Source: Rubripirellula tenax (GTDB taxonomy: Bacteria; Planctomycetota; Planctomycetia; Pirellulales; Pirellulaceae). From it: a stretch of 64,000 nt of DNA. This document shows, piece by piece, positions 1 through 8,774 of the stretch. The notes beneath the pieces are model-generated. The model was not told the origin of the DNA. It did no database searches and saw only the letters and a program-made list of their open reading frames with translations. The number at the start of each line of letters is the position of its first letter. Position 1 is the stretch's first letter. Made by a program: the position numbers and the translations under genes. The stretch covers positions 1,140,104 through 1,204,103 of the forward strand of contig NZ_SJPW01000001.1 of the NCBI RefSeq assembly GCF_007860125.1, in the 5' to 3' direction.

Positions 1-2
1 TT

Positions 3-1211
3 ATCGATCCGGTTGATTCTCGCGTCAAATTGTTGGCCGAGGGGACAGTCATCACGGATGATTTCATGCGGCTGCTGGCATCTCGGCGAATCGAAACGGT
101 GGTGCTCAACCAACGCGACATTGCGATCCTGTTCGCGTTCACGCCGCAAGGTCGTCGTAAAAAAGTTCCGCCGCCGCCCGCCTACATTCAGTCGCGCAAA
201 GCCAATGACTTCTCTGACGCGCTCGACAGTCTCGTTGAGGACGGTGGGGAGTTGTCGCTCACCGAGGGTGAACGAAGTCTGTCTGACGAATTTGTGAAGC
301 CGGCCGGTTGTGCGTATGCCAACGGGTTGACCATCCAGTGGGCGAACGAGTCGGACAAGCGGATCGAGTACGTCAACGAGTTCTTTGCCGACACGGCTGA
401 AAAGGGCGCAAACATCGGTCCTCTTCGAATCACGTGCGCCGAGTTGCTTGATCGATTGGTGGAAGATCAAGACGCGCTCGTCTGCTGGGCGTGCGCACCC
501 TATGAATCGGATTACCCGTCGCGACACGGTTTACATCTGGCCGCCTTGGCGATGGCGATCGGCGTCGAGATGGGATTGGGACGCACGGATTTGACGGAGT
601 TGGGGATCGGTTGTTTGATGCATGATATCGGAATGCACGAAGTCGGGCTGAATATGTTCGACAACGCAGGTCCGTTGGTGCACGGCCAGTTGGTGCGGTT
701 GGCTGATCATCCGGTCAAGGCGATCGACATCGCCGGTCGCTTTGGCAACGAGATTTCAAACTTAGCCAGATTCGTGATCTATCAACTGCACGAGCGTGGC
801 GACGGCAGCGGTTACCCACGGGGATTGACGGCCGAATCGATTCATCCGCTGGCGAAGATCGCGGCGGTTGCCGATGCGTTCATCGGCATGTTAACGACCC
901 GCAAACATCGCACTGCGATTCAGGGTTACTACGCCGTCGTCAATCTGCTGGACGAAATGAAAGTCGGTAAATTTGACCCCGCAGCGATACGAGCGTTGTT
1001 GAAGGCGACGTCGTTGTATCCGTTGGGCAGTCGCGTCACTTTGACCGGCCACAAAATCGGTCGCGTGATTCGCAGCGGCGGCACCGATTTCGTGATGCCG
1101 ACGATCGAGATGTGGGACGAAGACTATCCGGATCGTCCGCCAGAAATCGTTAATCTTAAAGAATCACCTGCGTACCAAATCACCGGATCCGTTCCTGCCC
1201 GCGCGGCCTAG
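3..1211 (+). CDS. HD-GYP domain protein (5' end outside the window)
   Basis: The frame is open from base 3, so the N-terminus lies upstream; the TTG at 30 is only the first possible start inside the window. The C-terminal half is an HD-GYP domain: HDIG with the metal-binding His-Asp at bases 621-626, a later His in ADHP, HE at 789-794, and DGSGYP with the GYP at 810-818, then VADAF. HD-GYP proteins hydrolyse cyclic di-GMP or act as partners in that signalling. All metal ligands I can check are present, so an active phosphodiesterase is plausible. The N-terminal part (VETV..., PPPPAY) is not recognised. The stop is followed 20 bases later by a block of palindromic repeats, and the next gene is convergent. 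Confidence 0.85.
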   Translation: MDPVDSRVKLLAEGTVITDDFMRLLASRRIETVVLNQRDIAILFAFTPQGRRKKVPPPPAYIQSRKANDFSDALDSLVEDGGELSLTEGERSLSDEFVKPAGCAYANGLTIQWANESDKRIEYVNEFFADTAEKGANIGPLRITCAELLDRLVEDQDALVCWACAPYESDYPSRHGLHLAALAMAIGVEMGLGRTDLTELGIGCLMHDIGMHEVGLNMFDNAGPLVHGQLVRLADHPVKAIDIAGRFGNEISNLARFVIYQLHERGDGSGYPRGLTAESIHPLAKIAAVADAFIGMLTTRKHRTAIQGYYAVVNLLDEMKVGKFDPAAIRALLKATSLYPLGSRVTLTGHKIGRVIRSGGTDFVMPTIEMWDEDYPDRPPEIVNLKESPAYQITGSVPARAA

Positions 1212-1226
1212 CAAAATTGCAGTCAC

Positions 1227-1698
1227 CCTTCGTGGCCCTGCGACTCCGCTCGCAGGGTGTACGTTGTGCTTCCCATGAACTGCTTTGCAGTTCATATCCC
1301 GCGAGCGGAGTCGCGGGTCCACATCGGGTTGCCCGTTTCGGATCACGCTACGTGGCCCTGCGACTCCGCTCGCAGGGTGTACGTTGTGCTTCTCATGAAC
1401 TGCTTTGCAGTTCATATCCCGCGAGCGGAGTCGCGGGTCCACATCGGGTTGCCCGTTTCGGATCACGCTACGTGGCCCTGCGACTCCGCTCGCAGGGTGT
1501 ACGTTGTGCTTCTCTTGAACTGCTTTGCAGTTCATATCCCGCGAGCGGAGTCGCGGGTCCACAAAGGGTTGCCCGTTTCGGATCACCCTACGTGGCCCTG
1601 CGACTCCGCTCGCCGGGTGTACGTTGTGCAGTTCCCTTGAACTGCTTTGCAGTTCATATCCCGCCAGCGGAGTCGCGGGTCCACATCGGGTTGCCCGG
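1227..1698. repeat. four tandem copies of a 120-bp palindromic repeat
   Basis: Copies begin at 1231, 1351, 1471 and 1591 with a period of 120 bases and only a few substitutions between them. Each copy holds an outer inverted repeat of about 25 bp (arms near 1232-1257 and 1296-1322 in copy 1, core GCGACTCCGCTCGC) and an inner hairpin, ATGAACTGC-TTT-GCAGTTCAT. The block fills the gap between two convergent genes. Long open frames across it on both strands are by-products of the period being divisible by three. Related single or double copies lie at 27104-27203 and 59231-59433. Confidence 0.9.
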
Positions 1699-3414
1699 TT
1701 AGTGCCTCAGTAACGACACGGCACCTCGTTCGCTCATCAGTGGCTGGTCGGCCAGTTGACGACGGATCGTTGCCAGCGGGTTCCGGTCTTTGTTGGTCAT
1801 GGACGTGCGGATGTAGTTGCCCAGCAACCGCTGGTCGGCTTCTTTGCTGGCCATTCCGCGAGTGTAGGCCAACAAGGTTTCCCCTTCGAGCAACCGGAAC
1901 GTCTTCATGACGGGACGCGCATCGATATGGCTGTTCAGCGGTTCGCCGCATCCATCGACTAGCGGGCGATAGCCGTAGCGATTGCCGATCATCGCCGTGA
2001 TCGAACCGGCCGACGCGACTTCGCCTTCGCCCGTTTCCGAATCGATGCGAGCGTACAGCAGCGAGACGAGTTGTTCGCCGGTGCTGGTTTGCCACAGTGT
2101 GTCGCTGATCCGGCCCAGCATTTGTGCCGGCGTGTGTCGGTATCCGGTGTGCGCCGCCAATGCCGCGCGAGCGATGGTTGCGTGCATCACGCCGGTGACC
2201 GAGCAGTCGACCGCTTCCGCAATCGCCAGCATCATCGAGCCATCCGGCAATACGTCCCATGTATGCCAGCCGGTGGCCCAGTCGGCCGGCGATTCGATCA
2301 TGCCGTCGACACGCCAATGATCCGCCAACACGGCCCCGACGGGCATCGACTCTTGCTGCCACGTTGCGAGATCGCGGACGGCGACGTTCTGTTTCTTGGT
2401 GACCGTTTCGTCGCGTCGATGCGAAGCGCTGTTCAGTTCCAAAGAGATTGCGGCGGCGACTAGGCGTGCCGCGCTGGAATCGCGTTCGCCGAATTCGGCC
2501 GTATCGTTGGCGAACAACCAGAGCGTTCCGATCGGCACGTCCGCCGACTTGATGACCACGCACACGCCGGCCGCGAACGATTCGGGTGCATTCCAGGTGT
2601 CGATCGAACCGGCGGCAAAGTCGTCGATCGTGACGACGTCGCGGACCATGGCTTCGAGGTCACCGCGGCTGCCGCGAAGCGGGCGCGGCGCTTTGGACAG
2701 CGTTTGTGGTGAGATGCCGAACGCGGCGCGAGCTTGCAAGTATTCGGTGTTATCGTCCAGCAAGTACAGGATGGCGGCGTCGCAGTCGGTCGCCTGACAG
2801 GCATCTGACATCAGCGTTTGGATTCGGTCGGCAAGGCGAGTCGCTTCGCCTTCGCCGGTGATCAGTGCGGCACGGGCTGCGAGTTCGACGGATTGGGCTC
2901 GGAGTGCCTCGCGAGTTTGTTCCAGTTCCGCGGTGATGCGGGCGGCCGATTCGGCCAGCTGTGTGGCGTCGGCTTTGCCCAGCCCGATCGTGATTTCCGG
3001 CCCGGCGTAGTGGGGGCGTCCGAGGCTGGGGCTGGCTGGATCGATAAAGGCTTCGACGCCAGTTGTGGGATCAACTCTATGTTCGGGGGCATTGCCGTTC
3101 AGGGCGTCCAGATCGGTCACTTGGTCAAAGACGCTCCCCAGATCAACATCGCTGACCGCTGGCAGCACCTGTACCGGTTCGTCGCGACGTTGGGCTCGTC
3201 GGTCCAAACGCCAACCTGTGGCACAGGAGAAGTCATTCCAGAACTGTTCGACGGCATCGAGCGGGGGGCAGGTAGGGAGGCCTGCTCTCGGTGCGTCAGC
3301 GTTTTGGTGGTCAGGTCCGCGGTGGACTTTCAAATAGTTGGGGAGCGTCTTTGTCACGGGAGGGAACTTGGATGTTGGTGCAAAGCGGGAGAGCGGGAGG
3401 GCAATCCGTGCCAT
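1699..3414 (-). CDS. GAF domain plus degenerate SpoIIE/PP2C-type phosphatase
   Basis: 571 residues. There is an unrecognised N-terminal part, a likely coiled coil around 145-195, a GAF-like domain around 190-330, and a region from about 350 to the end that follows the SpoIIE/RsbU phosphatase fold. The metal-binding positions of that family are all altered: the usual GGDxxD reads TGWHTW (381-386), GDVSGHG reads AEAVDCS (399-405), YTDG reads YTRG (517-520), and the final DD pair reads GA in SERGAVS (561-567). It is therefore probably not a metal-dependent phosphatase but a partner-binding pseudophosphatase. It faces an HD-GYP gene across the repeat block. Confidence is high that it is a gene and moderate on the pseudoenzyme reading. 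Confidence 0.82.
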   Translation of the reverse strand: MARIALPLSRFAPTSKFPPVTKTLPNYLKVHRGPDHQNADAPRAGLPTCPPLDAVEQFWNDFSCATGWRLDRRAQRRDEPVQVLPAVSDVDLGSVFDQVTDLDALNGNAPEHRVDPTTGVEAFIDPASPSLGRPHYAGPEITIGLGKADATQLAESAARITAELEQTREALRAQSVELAARAALITGEGEATRLADRIQTLMSDACQATDCDAAILYLLDDNTEYLQARAAFGISPQTLSKAPRPLRGSRGDLEAMVRDVVTIDDFAAGSIDTWNAPESFAAGVCVVIKSADVPIGTLWLFANDTAEFGERDSSAARLVAAAISLELNSASHRRDETVTKKQNVAVRDLATWQQESMPVGAVLADHWRVDGMIESPADWATGWHTWDVLPDGSMMLAIAEAVDCSVTGVMHATIARAALAAHTGYRHTPAQMLGRISDTLWQTSTGEQLVSLLYARIDSETGEGEVASAGSITAMIGNRYGYRPLVDGCGEPLNSHIDARPVMKTFRLLEGETLLAYTRGMASKEADQRLLGNYIRTSMTNKDRNPLATIRRQLADQPLMSERGAVSLLRH

Positions 3415-3625
3415 GCTGTTGGGCCCAAGCGGTGGGAGGACTCTGTCTTAGAGAACCACTCGGTCGCACCAACATCCGATCGGTGCAAGAGTAGGTATCG
3501 CCCACCGCTACCGCTTTCCTGAACCCCCAAGCCCGCAAACTCAACGAACTCTGCCACCCCGCATGAACAATCCCACCAAGCCACAGCACCGACAATCTTG
3601 CCGCCAACGTAAGCCGTGAGCGCAT

Positions 3626-3651
3626 AAAAAAAGCCCGGCGAACCGGGCTTT
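3626..3651 (-). terminator. intrinsic terminator after the PEP-CTERM gene
   Basis: Perfect 9-bp stem AAAGCCCGG / CCGGGCTTT with a 4-base loop, followed on the minus strand by a run of seven T. It lies about 35 bases after the stop of the minus-strand PEP-CTERM gene. Confidence 0.8.
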
Positions 3652-3684
3652 CGTTTTCGATGCGTTCTAGACCCGTCGGTCAGT

Positions 3685-4509
3685 TCAGGTGGCTTTCGCC
3701 GAACCCGCACGCCGGCGTCGAACCATCAATGCCATGCCAAGTCCGGCAACACCAACAAACGCCAACGACGTGGGTTCGGGAACGGCTTGGGCGGCAATGA
3801 CTGAATCCGCCAGTTCGGTTGTTGCCAAAGGTGCGTAGATGCTGGCAAATGGATTCGGAGTATTGACCAGTTTGTCTGCCATCGGAATGGCTGAATAGTA
3901 GACGAAACCTACGCCAAAACTGTATTGGAAATCCACCATTTGGCTGGAGTTTGAGGTTGTCAGAATTGGCGTCAAATCGGGGGATGAACCCGGCTTCAGC
4001 GTTGCATATCCGTGGCTGGCAAAGATCGAACCTCCATCGGTTTGGTCGAGATTCGTATTGGTGACCTCGTTAGACACGCCCCTCAGCACGTCAGTGGCCA
4101 GGTTTGGATCTCGATTGAGATCATAGATGCCGGCTCGCGTGAAGGTGAAATCATTTCCCCCTGGCAAAACGGCATTGGCACCCGTCACTCTGCCGTCGCT
4201 GTAAATTAGCCCACCGCCATTGGAAACGAACAATGAGATCAGTGTCTTGTTGGTAGAGTTGGACAGCCATGCGGGCTGCGCAGTGTTGCTGTTGTTGAGT
4301 CCCCATACGATGTCAAAGCTCCCCAGGTTTGATAAGTCAGAGGCAAGAAGCTGTGCCGTGTAGTCCGGGTGATTGTTGATGACATTGATCGCCTCACTTG
4401 ACGAATCACCGATGATTCCGAACGTCAGCATATCCCCGTATGCAGCAGTTGAAGCGCAGAGAAGCAAGGTGCTCGCAACGCAGTGAATCAGTCGATTGCA
4501 GATTGGCAT
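3685..4509 (-). CDS. secreted PEP-CTERM sorting-signal protein
   Basis: 274 residues with an N-terminal signal peptide (hydrophobic TLLLCASTAAYG) and a classical C-terminal PEP-CTERM tail: VPEPTSL, then a hydrophobic helix, then RRRRAG. Such tails are recognised by an exosortase and direct proteins to the cell surface or extracellular matrix. The body carries a ThuA- or glutamine-amidotransferase-like flavour (FDIVWGLNN, GGGLIYSDG) but I cannot assign an enzyme. It has its own terminator downstream, and another terminator separates it from the DUF1559 gene upstream, so it is probably transcribed alone. Confidence 0.85.
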   Translation of the reverse strand: MPICNRLIHCVASTLLLCASTAAYGDMLTFGIIGDSSSEAINVINNHPDYTAQLLASDLSNLGSFDIVWGLNNSNTAQPAWLSNSTNKTLISLFVSNGGGLIYSDGRVTGANAVLPGGNDFTFTRAGIYDLNRDPNLATDVLRGVSNEVTNTNLDQTDGGSIFASHGYATLKPGSSPDLTPILTTSNSSQMVDFQYSFGVGFVYYSAIPMADKLVNTPNPFASIYAPLATTELADSVIAAQAVPEPTSLAFVGVAGLGMALMVRRRRAGSAKAT

Positions 4510-4597
4510 CGTAGGTTCTCTTGGAATTCAATAAGTCAGAACGAAACATCGTCACCTGTCAAAGCGGGGGGGTCAACTCCTTTTCTTCGCAGAAATG

Positions 4598-4651
4598 AAA
4601 AAATCGGGACCTTCAGAAGGATGCAAGCACCTTGAGAAGGGTCCCGATTTT
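4598..4651 (-). terminator. intrinsic terminator after the DUF1559 gene
   Basis: 12-bp perfect inverted repeat AAAATCGGGACC (4600-4611) and GGTCCCGATTTT (4640-4651) around a 28-base loop. On the minus strand the second arm runs into six T. It lies 37 bases after the DUF1559 stop. Confidence 0.75.
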
Positions 4652-4687
4652 GAATTTCAGTCGATCGGATAACCCGGCCGCTCTAAA

Positions 4688-5932
4688 CTAATTGCCGAGT
4701 TCGTCGGTTAGCACGAACTCTTTCCACGGCACGTCGCTGCTTTTACCCCGCGGGGTAAGAAGGGCTTGGTAGACGCGGTAATCGACCGACGATGTAACGA
4801 ACCGTGTCGCTCCATCGGCAAATGCCGCGTTGACGCCGTCCACGTGAGCTGACGACGGACGAGCAAGGCTAGGAGCGTTTAGCAAGGTCGTGGTCATTTG
4901 AAGGTTGAAAATGTCTTCCTGGACCGTGTCGCCACCACCGTTGATTCGGTGTTGTGGAAACACATCGAAAACCATCGTCCCTGCAGGACTCGTTGGTGGG
5001 ATTGGCGTAATGGCATTCAGCTGACTTGCTTTGGAGTCTTCGTAGTGCCAAACCATTCCGTTACCGAATCGCGAATACTGCAATGCTGGGCTCGTCGCGA
5101 TGTCTTCTGTACCGGCGACCGGTGCAAGTGCTGCAGCTGCCGTAGGGAGTGCCGTTCCCGCAGCGGCGAGAAAGCCAGGTCGATGCCACGGAAGAGCTTG
5201 GACATTTTCGGAGAACAGAATGGTGAATCCCTGCCCGTCCTTCATGTCGTCAAGTGAAACGCTGGATGCCAGCGCGATTGAGGTGCCCATGCTTGTGATG
5301 CCGAGATACTTCGCGGTGAACACGCCGTTGGCCTTCGACTGCGATTCAAGATATGTTGCGACGGTAGTGCCCGCAGTTCCGTCCAGGACAGTGCGAACTT
5401 GCGACATCCCATTGTTCGAGACATAGCTGTTCTTGCCGTGGCTGCCTTCCGACACGGGATTGCTTGGGCACTGGTAGATTGCCAGGTTCGGGGCCGCAAG
5501 TTCGTGGAATCCTTCGCCGGACGCGCCGGTGGTTGCGTCAAGGTCACCATTGCCATCATTGATGATCGGGTAACGGTCTTGCGTCCAATGCTCGTAGGTT
5601 GGTTGGGCGTCGAGCCAAGGCAGTAACGAAACGCCAAAGCCGCCCACCTTGACATGGGCTGGCACCGAACCGCTGAAATTGCCGAGGTCAGACGGGTCCG
5701 AGCCGCCGTCAAAGTAGCCGAATTTCTCCACCCATCCTGGCATTCCACCCTTGGTGTTTTCGTACTGAACGCCGGCGAGGGCCAGGTTCTTCATGTTGGT
5801 GGCGCATTGGTTACGACGGGCGGTCTCGCGAGCAGCGTTGACTGCGGGGATCAAGAGTCCCATGAGGATTCCGATGATCGTGATGACCACCAGCAACTCG
5901 ACGAGGGTAAAACCGTGTTGTGATCGTTTCAT
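4688..5932 (-). CDS. DUF1559 prepilin-like protein with N-terminal methylation motif
   Basis: 414 residues from the ATG at 5932, chosen because it starts MKRSQHGFTLVELLVV and has GGAG seven bases upstream; a longer frame to 6022 has no such support. The motif G-FTLVE plus hydrophobic helix is the type IV pilin/pseudopilin signal cleaved by PilD. The rest is the DUF1559 (SBP_bac_10-like) domain that is expanded to dozens of copies in planctomycetes, including the C-terminal AHVDGVNAAFADGATRF block. The role is unknown; surface pseudopilin is the usual suggestion. Confidence 0.92.
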   Translation of the reverse strand: MKRSQHGFTLVELLVVITIIGILMGLLIPAVNAARETARRNQCATNMKNLALAGVQYENTKGGMPGWVEKFGYFDGGSDPSDLGNFSGSVPAHVKVGGFGVSLLPWLDAQPTYEHWTQDRYPIINDGNGDLDATTGASGEGFHELAAPNLAIYQCPSNPVSEGSHGKNSYVSNNGMSQVRTVLDGTAGTTVATYLESQSKANGVFTAKYLGITSMGTSIALASSVSLDDMKDGQGFTILFSENVQALPWHRPGFLAAAGTALPTAAAALAPVAGTEDIATSPALQYSRFGNGMVWHYEDSKASQLNAITPIPPTSPAGTMVFDVFPQHRINGGGDTVQEDIFNLQMTTTLLNAPSLARPSSAHVDGVNAAFADGATRFVTSSVDYRVYQALLTPRGKSSDVPWKEFVLTDELGN

Positions 5933-6287
5933 TAGGGGCTCCGGATGGAGAAGAGAGAAGAGAACAAGTGCAAATGAAGGGTGGCACCGACACCGGGTAC
6001 AACGCGTACGTATCGACCCCATTATCGCAAATCAAGCGCCATAGTGCAAACGTTCTCTTGAAACAAACCTTGGCGACGGATCCGGTGACCCACCGCATTC
6101 ATCTGCCAGCTCGCATTGTGCGACTACTATTTTTCAGCCAATCTTCAACTAACCTAGCTAAAACCCGTGTGAGGTTGACGGTCCCAGTCGGTGGCGAAAT
6201 CTTTCTGGGTTTTTATTTTTGCTTTGCTGGCATGTTGAGTGGTCACTTGGTCACTAGCTGGTGTTGGCCCCCCGAACGGCGGTGTCC
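5933..6287. other. divergent intergenic region
   Basis: 355 bases between the divergent DUF1559 and NifS-like genes. It should hold both promoters. I found no clear repeat, RNA gene or consensus promoter. A TGGCAC at about 5973 lacks the matching -12 GC. Confidence 0.5.
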
Positions 6288-7409
6288 GTGATCTACCTAG
6301 ATTTCAATCGAACCACGCCCATGGCGCCTTCGGTCATGGAGGCGATGAAGCCGTATTGGTTGACCCACTTCATGTTGCCCGGTCAAGGGCACCCGCATGC
6401 CCAAGCCGTCGGTGAGGCGCTCGAAAACGCTCGTGAAGGGGTGGCACTTTTGGCCGGGTGCGAGCCGTTCGAAATCGTTTTCACCGGTGGTGGGACCGAG
6501 GCGAATAACTTGGCGATTCTGGGGTTGCTAGCAAGTCAGCCCGCCGGGCATGTTTTGGTCACGGCGTTGGAGCACGATTCGGTCCTCGGTGCAGCATCAA
6601 GTTTGGTTCCCAAGGGCTGGGAGGTGGAGACCATTGGCTGTGACTCCGATGGTGTCGTCGACCCGGAGGTCCTTGCGGCGAAGATCCGGGCCAACACTAA
6701 AATGGTTTGCGTCCAATTGGCCAATCCGGTGATCGGTACGATCCAGCCGGTGCGGGATATCGCCGATCTGTGTCACAATCGGGGGGTGCCTGTTCACTGC
6801 GACGCAACTCAGGCTTTTGGCAAGATGCCGGTCGATGTGATGACGCTTCGGGCGGATACCGTTTCGATCAGCGGGCACAAGTTCTATGGGCCCAAGGGAA
6901 GCGGAGCGCTCTACGTTCGACGCGGGCTTCATTTGTCGCCGATCGGGTTTGGCGAGCCCCGAGAAATGGGGCTGCGTCCGGGTGCCGAGAATGTTCCCGC
7001 GTGCATCGGATTGGGTGCCGCGGCGTCGTTGGCCGCCAGGTGTGCGGGCGACGTGGAAGTGGGGATCGGCGATCTGAGGGACTATTTTTCTAATGGATTG
7101 ATTTCGACCCTTGGCGACAAGGTGTCAATCGTCTGCGAGGACTCGATTCGGTTGCCCAATACGATGGCCGTCGAGATGCCTGGCGACGCCAAGCGAATCC
7201 AGCGGGCGGCCCGTCAATTGGCGATCGCAACGGCCCAGTCGGATTCGCCACCCGACGAGATCACCCGGGCGCTTCGGGCGGTCGGAAAGTCGAGTGCCCA
7301 GATCGGCCGGACGATCCGGTTGTCGCTGGGGTGGACCAGCAGTCGGGATCAGGTCGATCGGGCGATCGAGCTTCTCGCCGACGCCGCGGACGGCATCGTC
7401 GCCGCTTAG
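6288..7409 (+). CDS. NifS/IscS-like PLP enzyme lacking the catalytic cysteine
   Basis: 373 residues from the GTG at 6288, which gives the family start MIYLDFNRTTP; an upstream in-frame GTG at 6261 is possible. It is a class V aminotransferase of the cysteine desulfurase type: TGGGTEANN, EHDSV (His about 96), HCDATQAFGK (Asp about 172), and the PLP lysine in SGHKFYGPKG (about 198). The active-site loop, which in NifS/IscS reads SSGSAC, is replaced by ATAQSDSPP (about 314-322) with no cysteine. PLP binding is likely retained but sulfur transfer by persulfide is not expected. It may be a different lyase or an inactive relative. Confidence 0.85.
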   Translation: MIYLDFNRTTPMAPSVMEAMKPYWLTHFMLPGQGHPHAQAVGEALENAREGVALLAGCEPFEIVFTGGGTEANNLAILGLLASQPAGHVLVTALEHDSVLGAASSLVPKGWEVETIGCDSDGVVDPEVLAAKIRANTKMVCVQLANPVIGTIQPVRDIADLCHNRGVPVHCDATQAFGKMPVDVMTLRADTVSISGHKFYGPKGSGALYVRRGLHLSPIGFGEPREMGLRPGAENVPACIGLGAAASLAARCAGDVEVGIGDLRDYFSNGLISTLGDKVSIVCEDSIRLPNTMAVEMPGDAKRIQRAARQLAIATAQSDSPPDEITRALRAVGKSSAQIGRTIRLSLGWTSSRDQVDRAIELLADAADGIVAA

Positions 7410-7800
7410 TCTGGGTTTCGTTGCCGGTCGGTTGCCATTCGGTTGCCGGGGCGACGCCACGAACTTTGGGCGGTGTTTCTTGAATCGATTGCCGTGGCCT
7501 CGGCCGCTGATGCGTTCTTTGTTGGGTCGGTGTGCCGGCAGTTCGCCGCGTCCTGCGATAATCCGCGGGCTTTTTTGCAAGCATTTTCGAGGTGGACACT
7601 CTGGATGTGCACTGCATTGCATGCCGCGCATCTAGGCAGGTGCTCCGGTTCCGTTGGAGGGGGTGTCTGTGCTTTGCTTTTGTGCAGTGTGTCTAAGGTG
7701 TTTCTGTGGAATGGTTTGTGGCTTGAGGTTTGACGCCTTGCAAGCATTGCCTCAACACCTCCCGACGCGTGCTCGCGAAGAGCAAAGGACACTGCCGACA
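7410..7800. other. intergenic region
   Basis: 391 bases with no supported gene. A short direct repeat of CGGTTGCC occurs three times near 7420-7450. The frame that runs upstream from 7801 to 7654 is rich in Cys and Phe with no start signal and looks non-coding. Confidence 0.4.
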
Positions 7801-8412
7801 ATGCCTACACCTCAATCCCCGACCGGTTTTCGTTTTCATGGTGAAGACGCCTCATCGACTTCACCGGGCGGGCAGTCTCGTCCAGGTCTGGCGAACGGCG
7901 ATGTCGCTCCCGGATCCGTGTCGCATAGTTCGGCCCCATCAGCCCAGGTCTCGTCGTTTGAATCACGTGCGGCAGAGGTCATGAAACAGGCTCAAGACGC
8001 ATTTGCGAAAACGGGCAGCTGGGTGGTGTTCTTCCGGGAGATCTTGGGCAAGGAAGGTGTGGTTCAGTCTGCTTTTCCGGACACGGCCGGGTTCGTCCAG
8101 TTTCAGCAAGGCAAACAGTATGCCGAACTGCAAGAAATGGTCGCCGCACTGCGCAGTCAGGACTCGTCCAAGGGGGATGCCGCAGAGCCCGAGCGGATGA
8201 TCACGATCCGCCTTCCGAAGAGCCTGCACGACATGCTGACAGATGAGTCCGAAGAGCTGAATCTGAGCATCAATAAGCTGTGTATCAGCAAGCTGCTGCA
8301 GCGCATCGAAAGCCGGTTTGTCCCCGTTCAGCAAGGGCGTCGACGCGGCCGTCGGCCTGGGCCACAAGGGCCGCGCAAAGCGGCAGTTGCTGAGCAAAAA
8401 TCGAACGACTGA
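7801..8412 (+). CDS. conserved hypothetical protein with ribbon-helix-helix-like segment
   Basis: 203 residues from the ATG at 7801 (MPTPQSPTGF). The N-terminal third is low complexity (Ser, Pro, Gly). The centre is helical (FESRAAEVMKQAQDAFAKTGSWVVFFREILG). A segment ITIRLPKSLHDMLTDESEE then LNLSINKLCISKLL matches the strand-helix-helix pattern of Arc/HicB-type RHH DNA-binding domains. The tail is basic (GRRRGRRPGPQGPRK). A DNA-binding or nucleoid role is an inference. It sits between two PLP-fold proteins on the same strand, with gaps of over 350 bases on each side. Confidence 0.7.
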   Translation: MPTPQSPTGFRFHGEDASSTSPGGQSRPGLANGDVAPGSVSHSSAPSAQVSSFESRAAEVMKQAQDAFAKTGSWVVFFREILGKEGVVQSAFPDTAGFVQFQQGKQYAELQEMVAALRSQDSSKGDAAEPERMITIRLPKSLHDMLTDESEELNLSINKLCISKLLQRIESRFVPVQQGRRRGRRPGPQGPRKAAVAEQKSND

Positions 8413-8774
8413 GGACGGTTCAAGGTCGGATGGACGCTGTCGAAAAGCGACGTCGAACTTCGCGGGTTGGGCACGCTAGTCATTTCGTGCTCGGTCGCGT
8501 CATTTCGGTTGGCATGCAAGATCTGCCGCGAGGTTCTTGAAGTGACGGTTGTGCTTTTGCGCGTCCCTTCTATCCATCGCTTCGCTTTTCGGTGTCAGTT
8601 CGGGTGGCTGAGCTGGCAGCTGCTCGCTTTTTCGGCGACTAAGGGTGAGGTCGAAGCAACAGGTGTTTTGGGGGCCGCAATGCTGCGGGCGATTACCAAG
8701 CGAGGGGTGTGCTTCCGGTCGTCGCGGTTCTACGCTGCACCAGTCATCCGCGTTCCCTCTATCCCACCAACATC
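8413..8774. other. intergenic region
   Basis: 362 bases with no gene, RNA or repeat that I can support. Open frames here continue into the next gene or are unrelated to known families. Confidence 0.4.

Noticed and set aside
1227-1698. CRISPR-like array
   Set aside because: Units are 120 bases and contiguous, without unique spacers; no cas genes are nearby.
1164-1702. Several long frames on both strands over the tandem repeats
   Set aside because: The 120-base period keeps frames open in register; products are repeats of the same DNA with no family support.
5972-5990. Sigma-54-like TGGCAC in the divergent region
   Set aside because: No GC at the required ten-base distance from the GG.
5933-6022. 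N-terminal extension of the DUF1559 protein
   Set aside because: The prepilin signal must be at the N-terminus; the ATG at 5932 has a ribosome-binding site.
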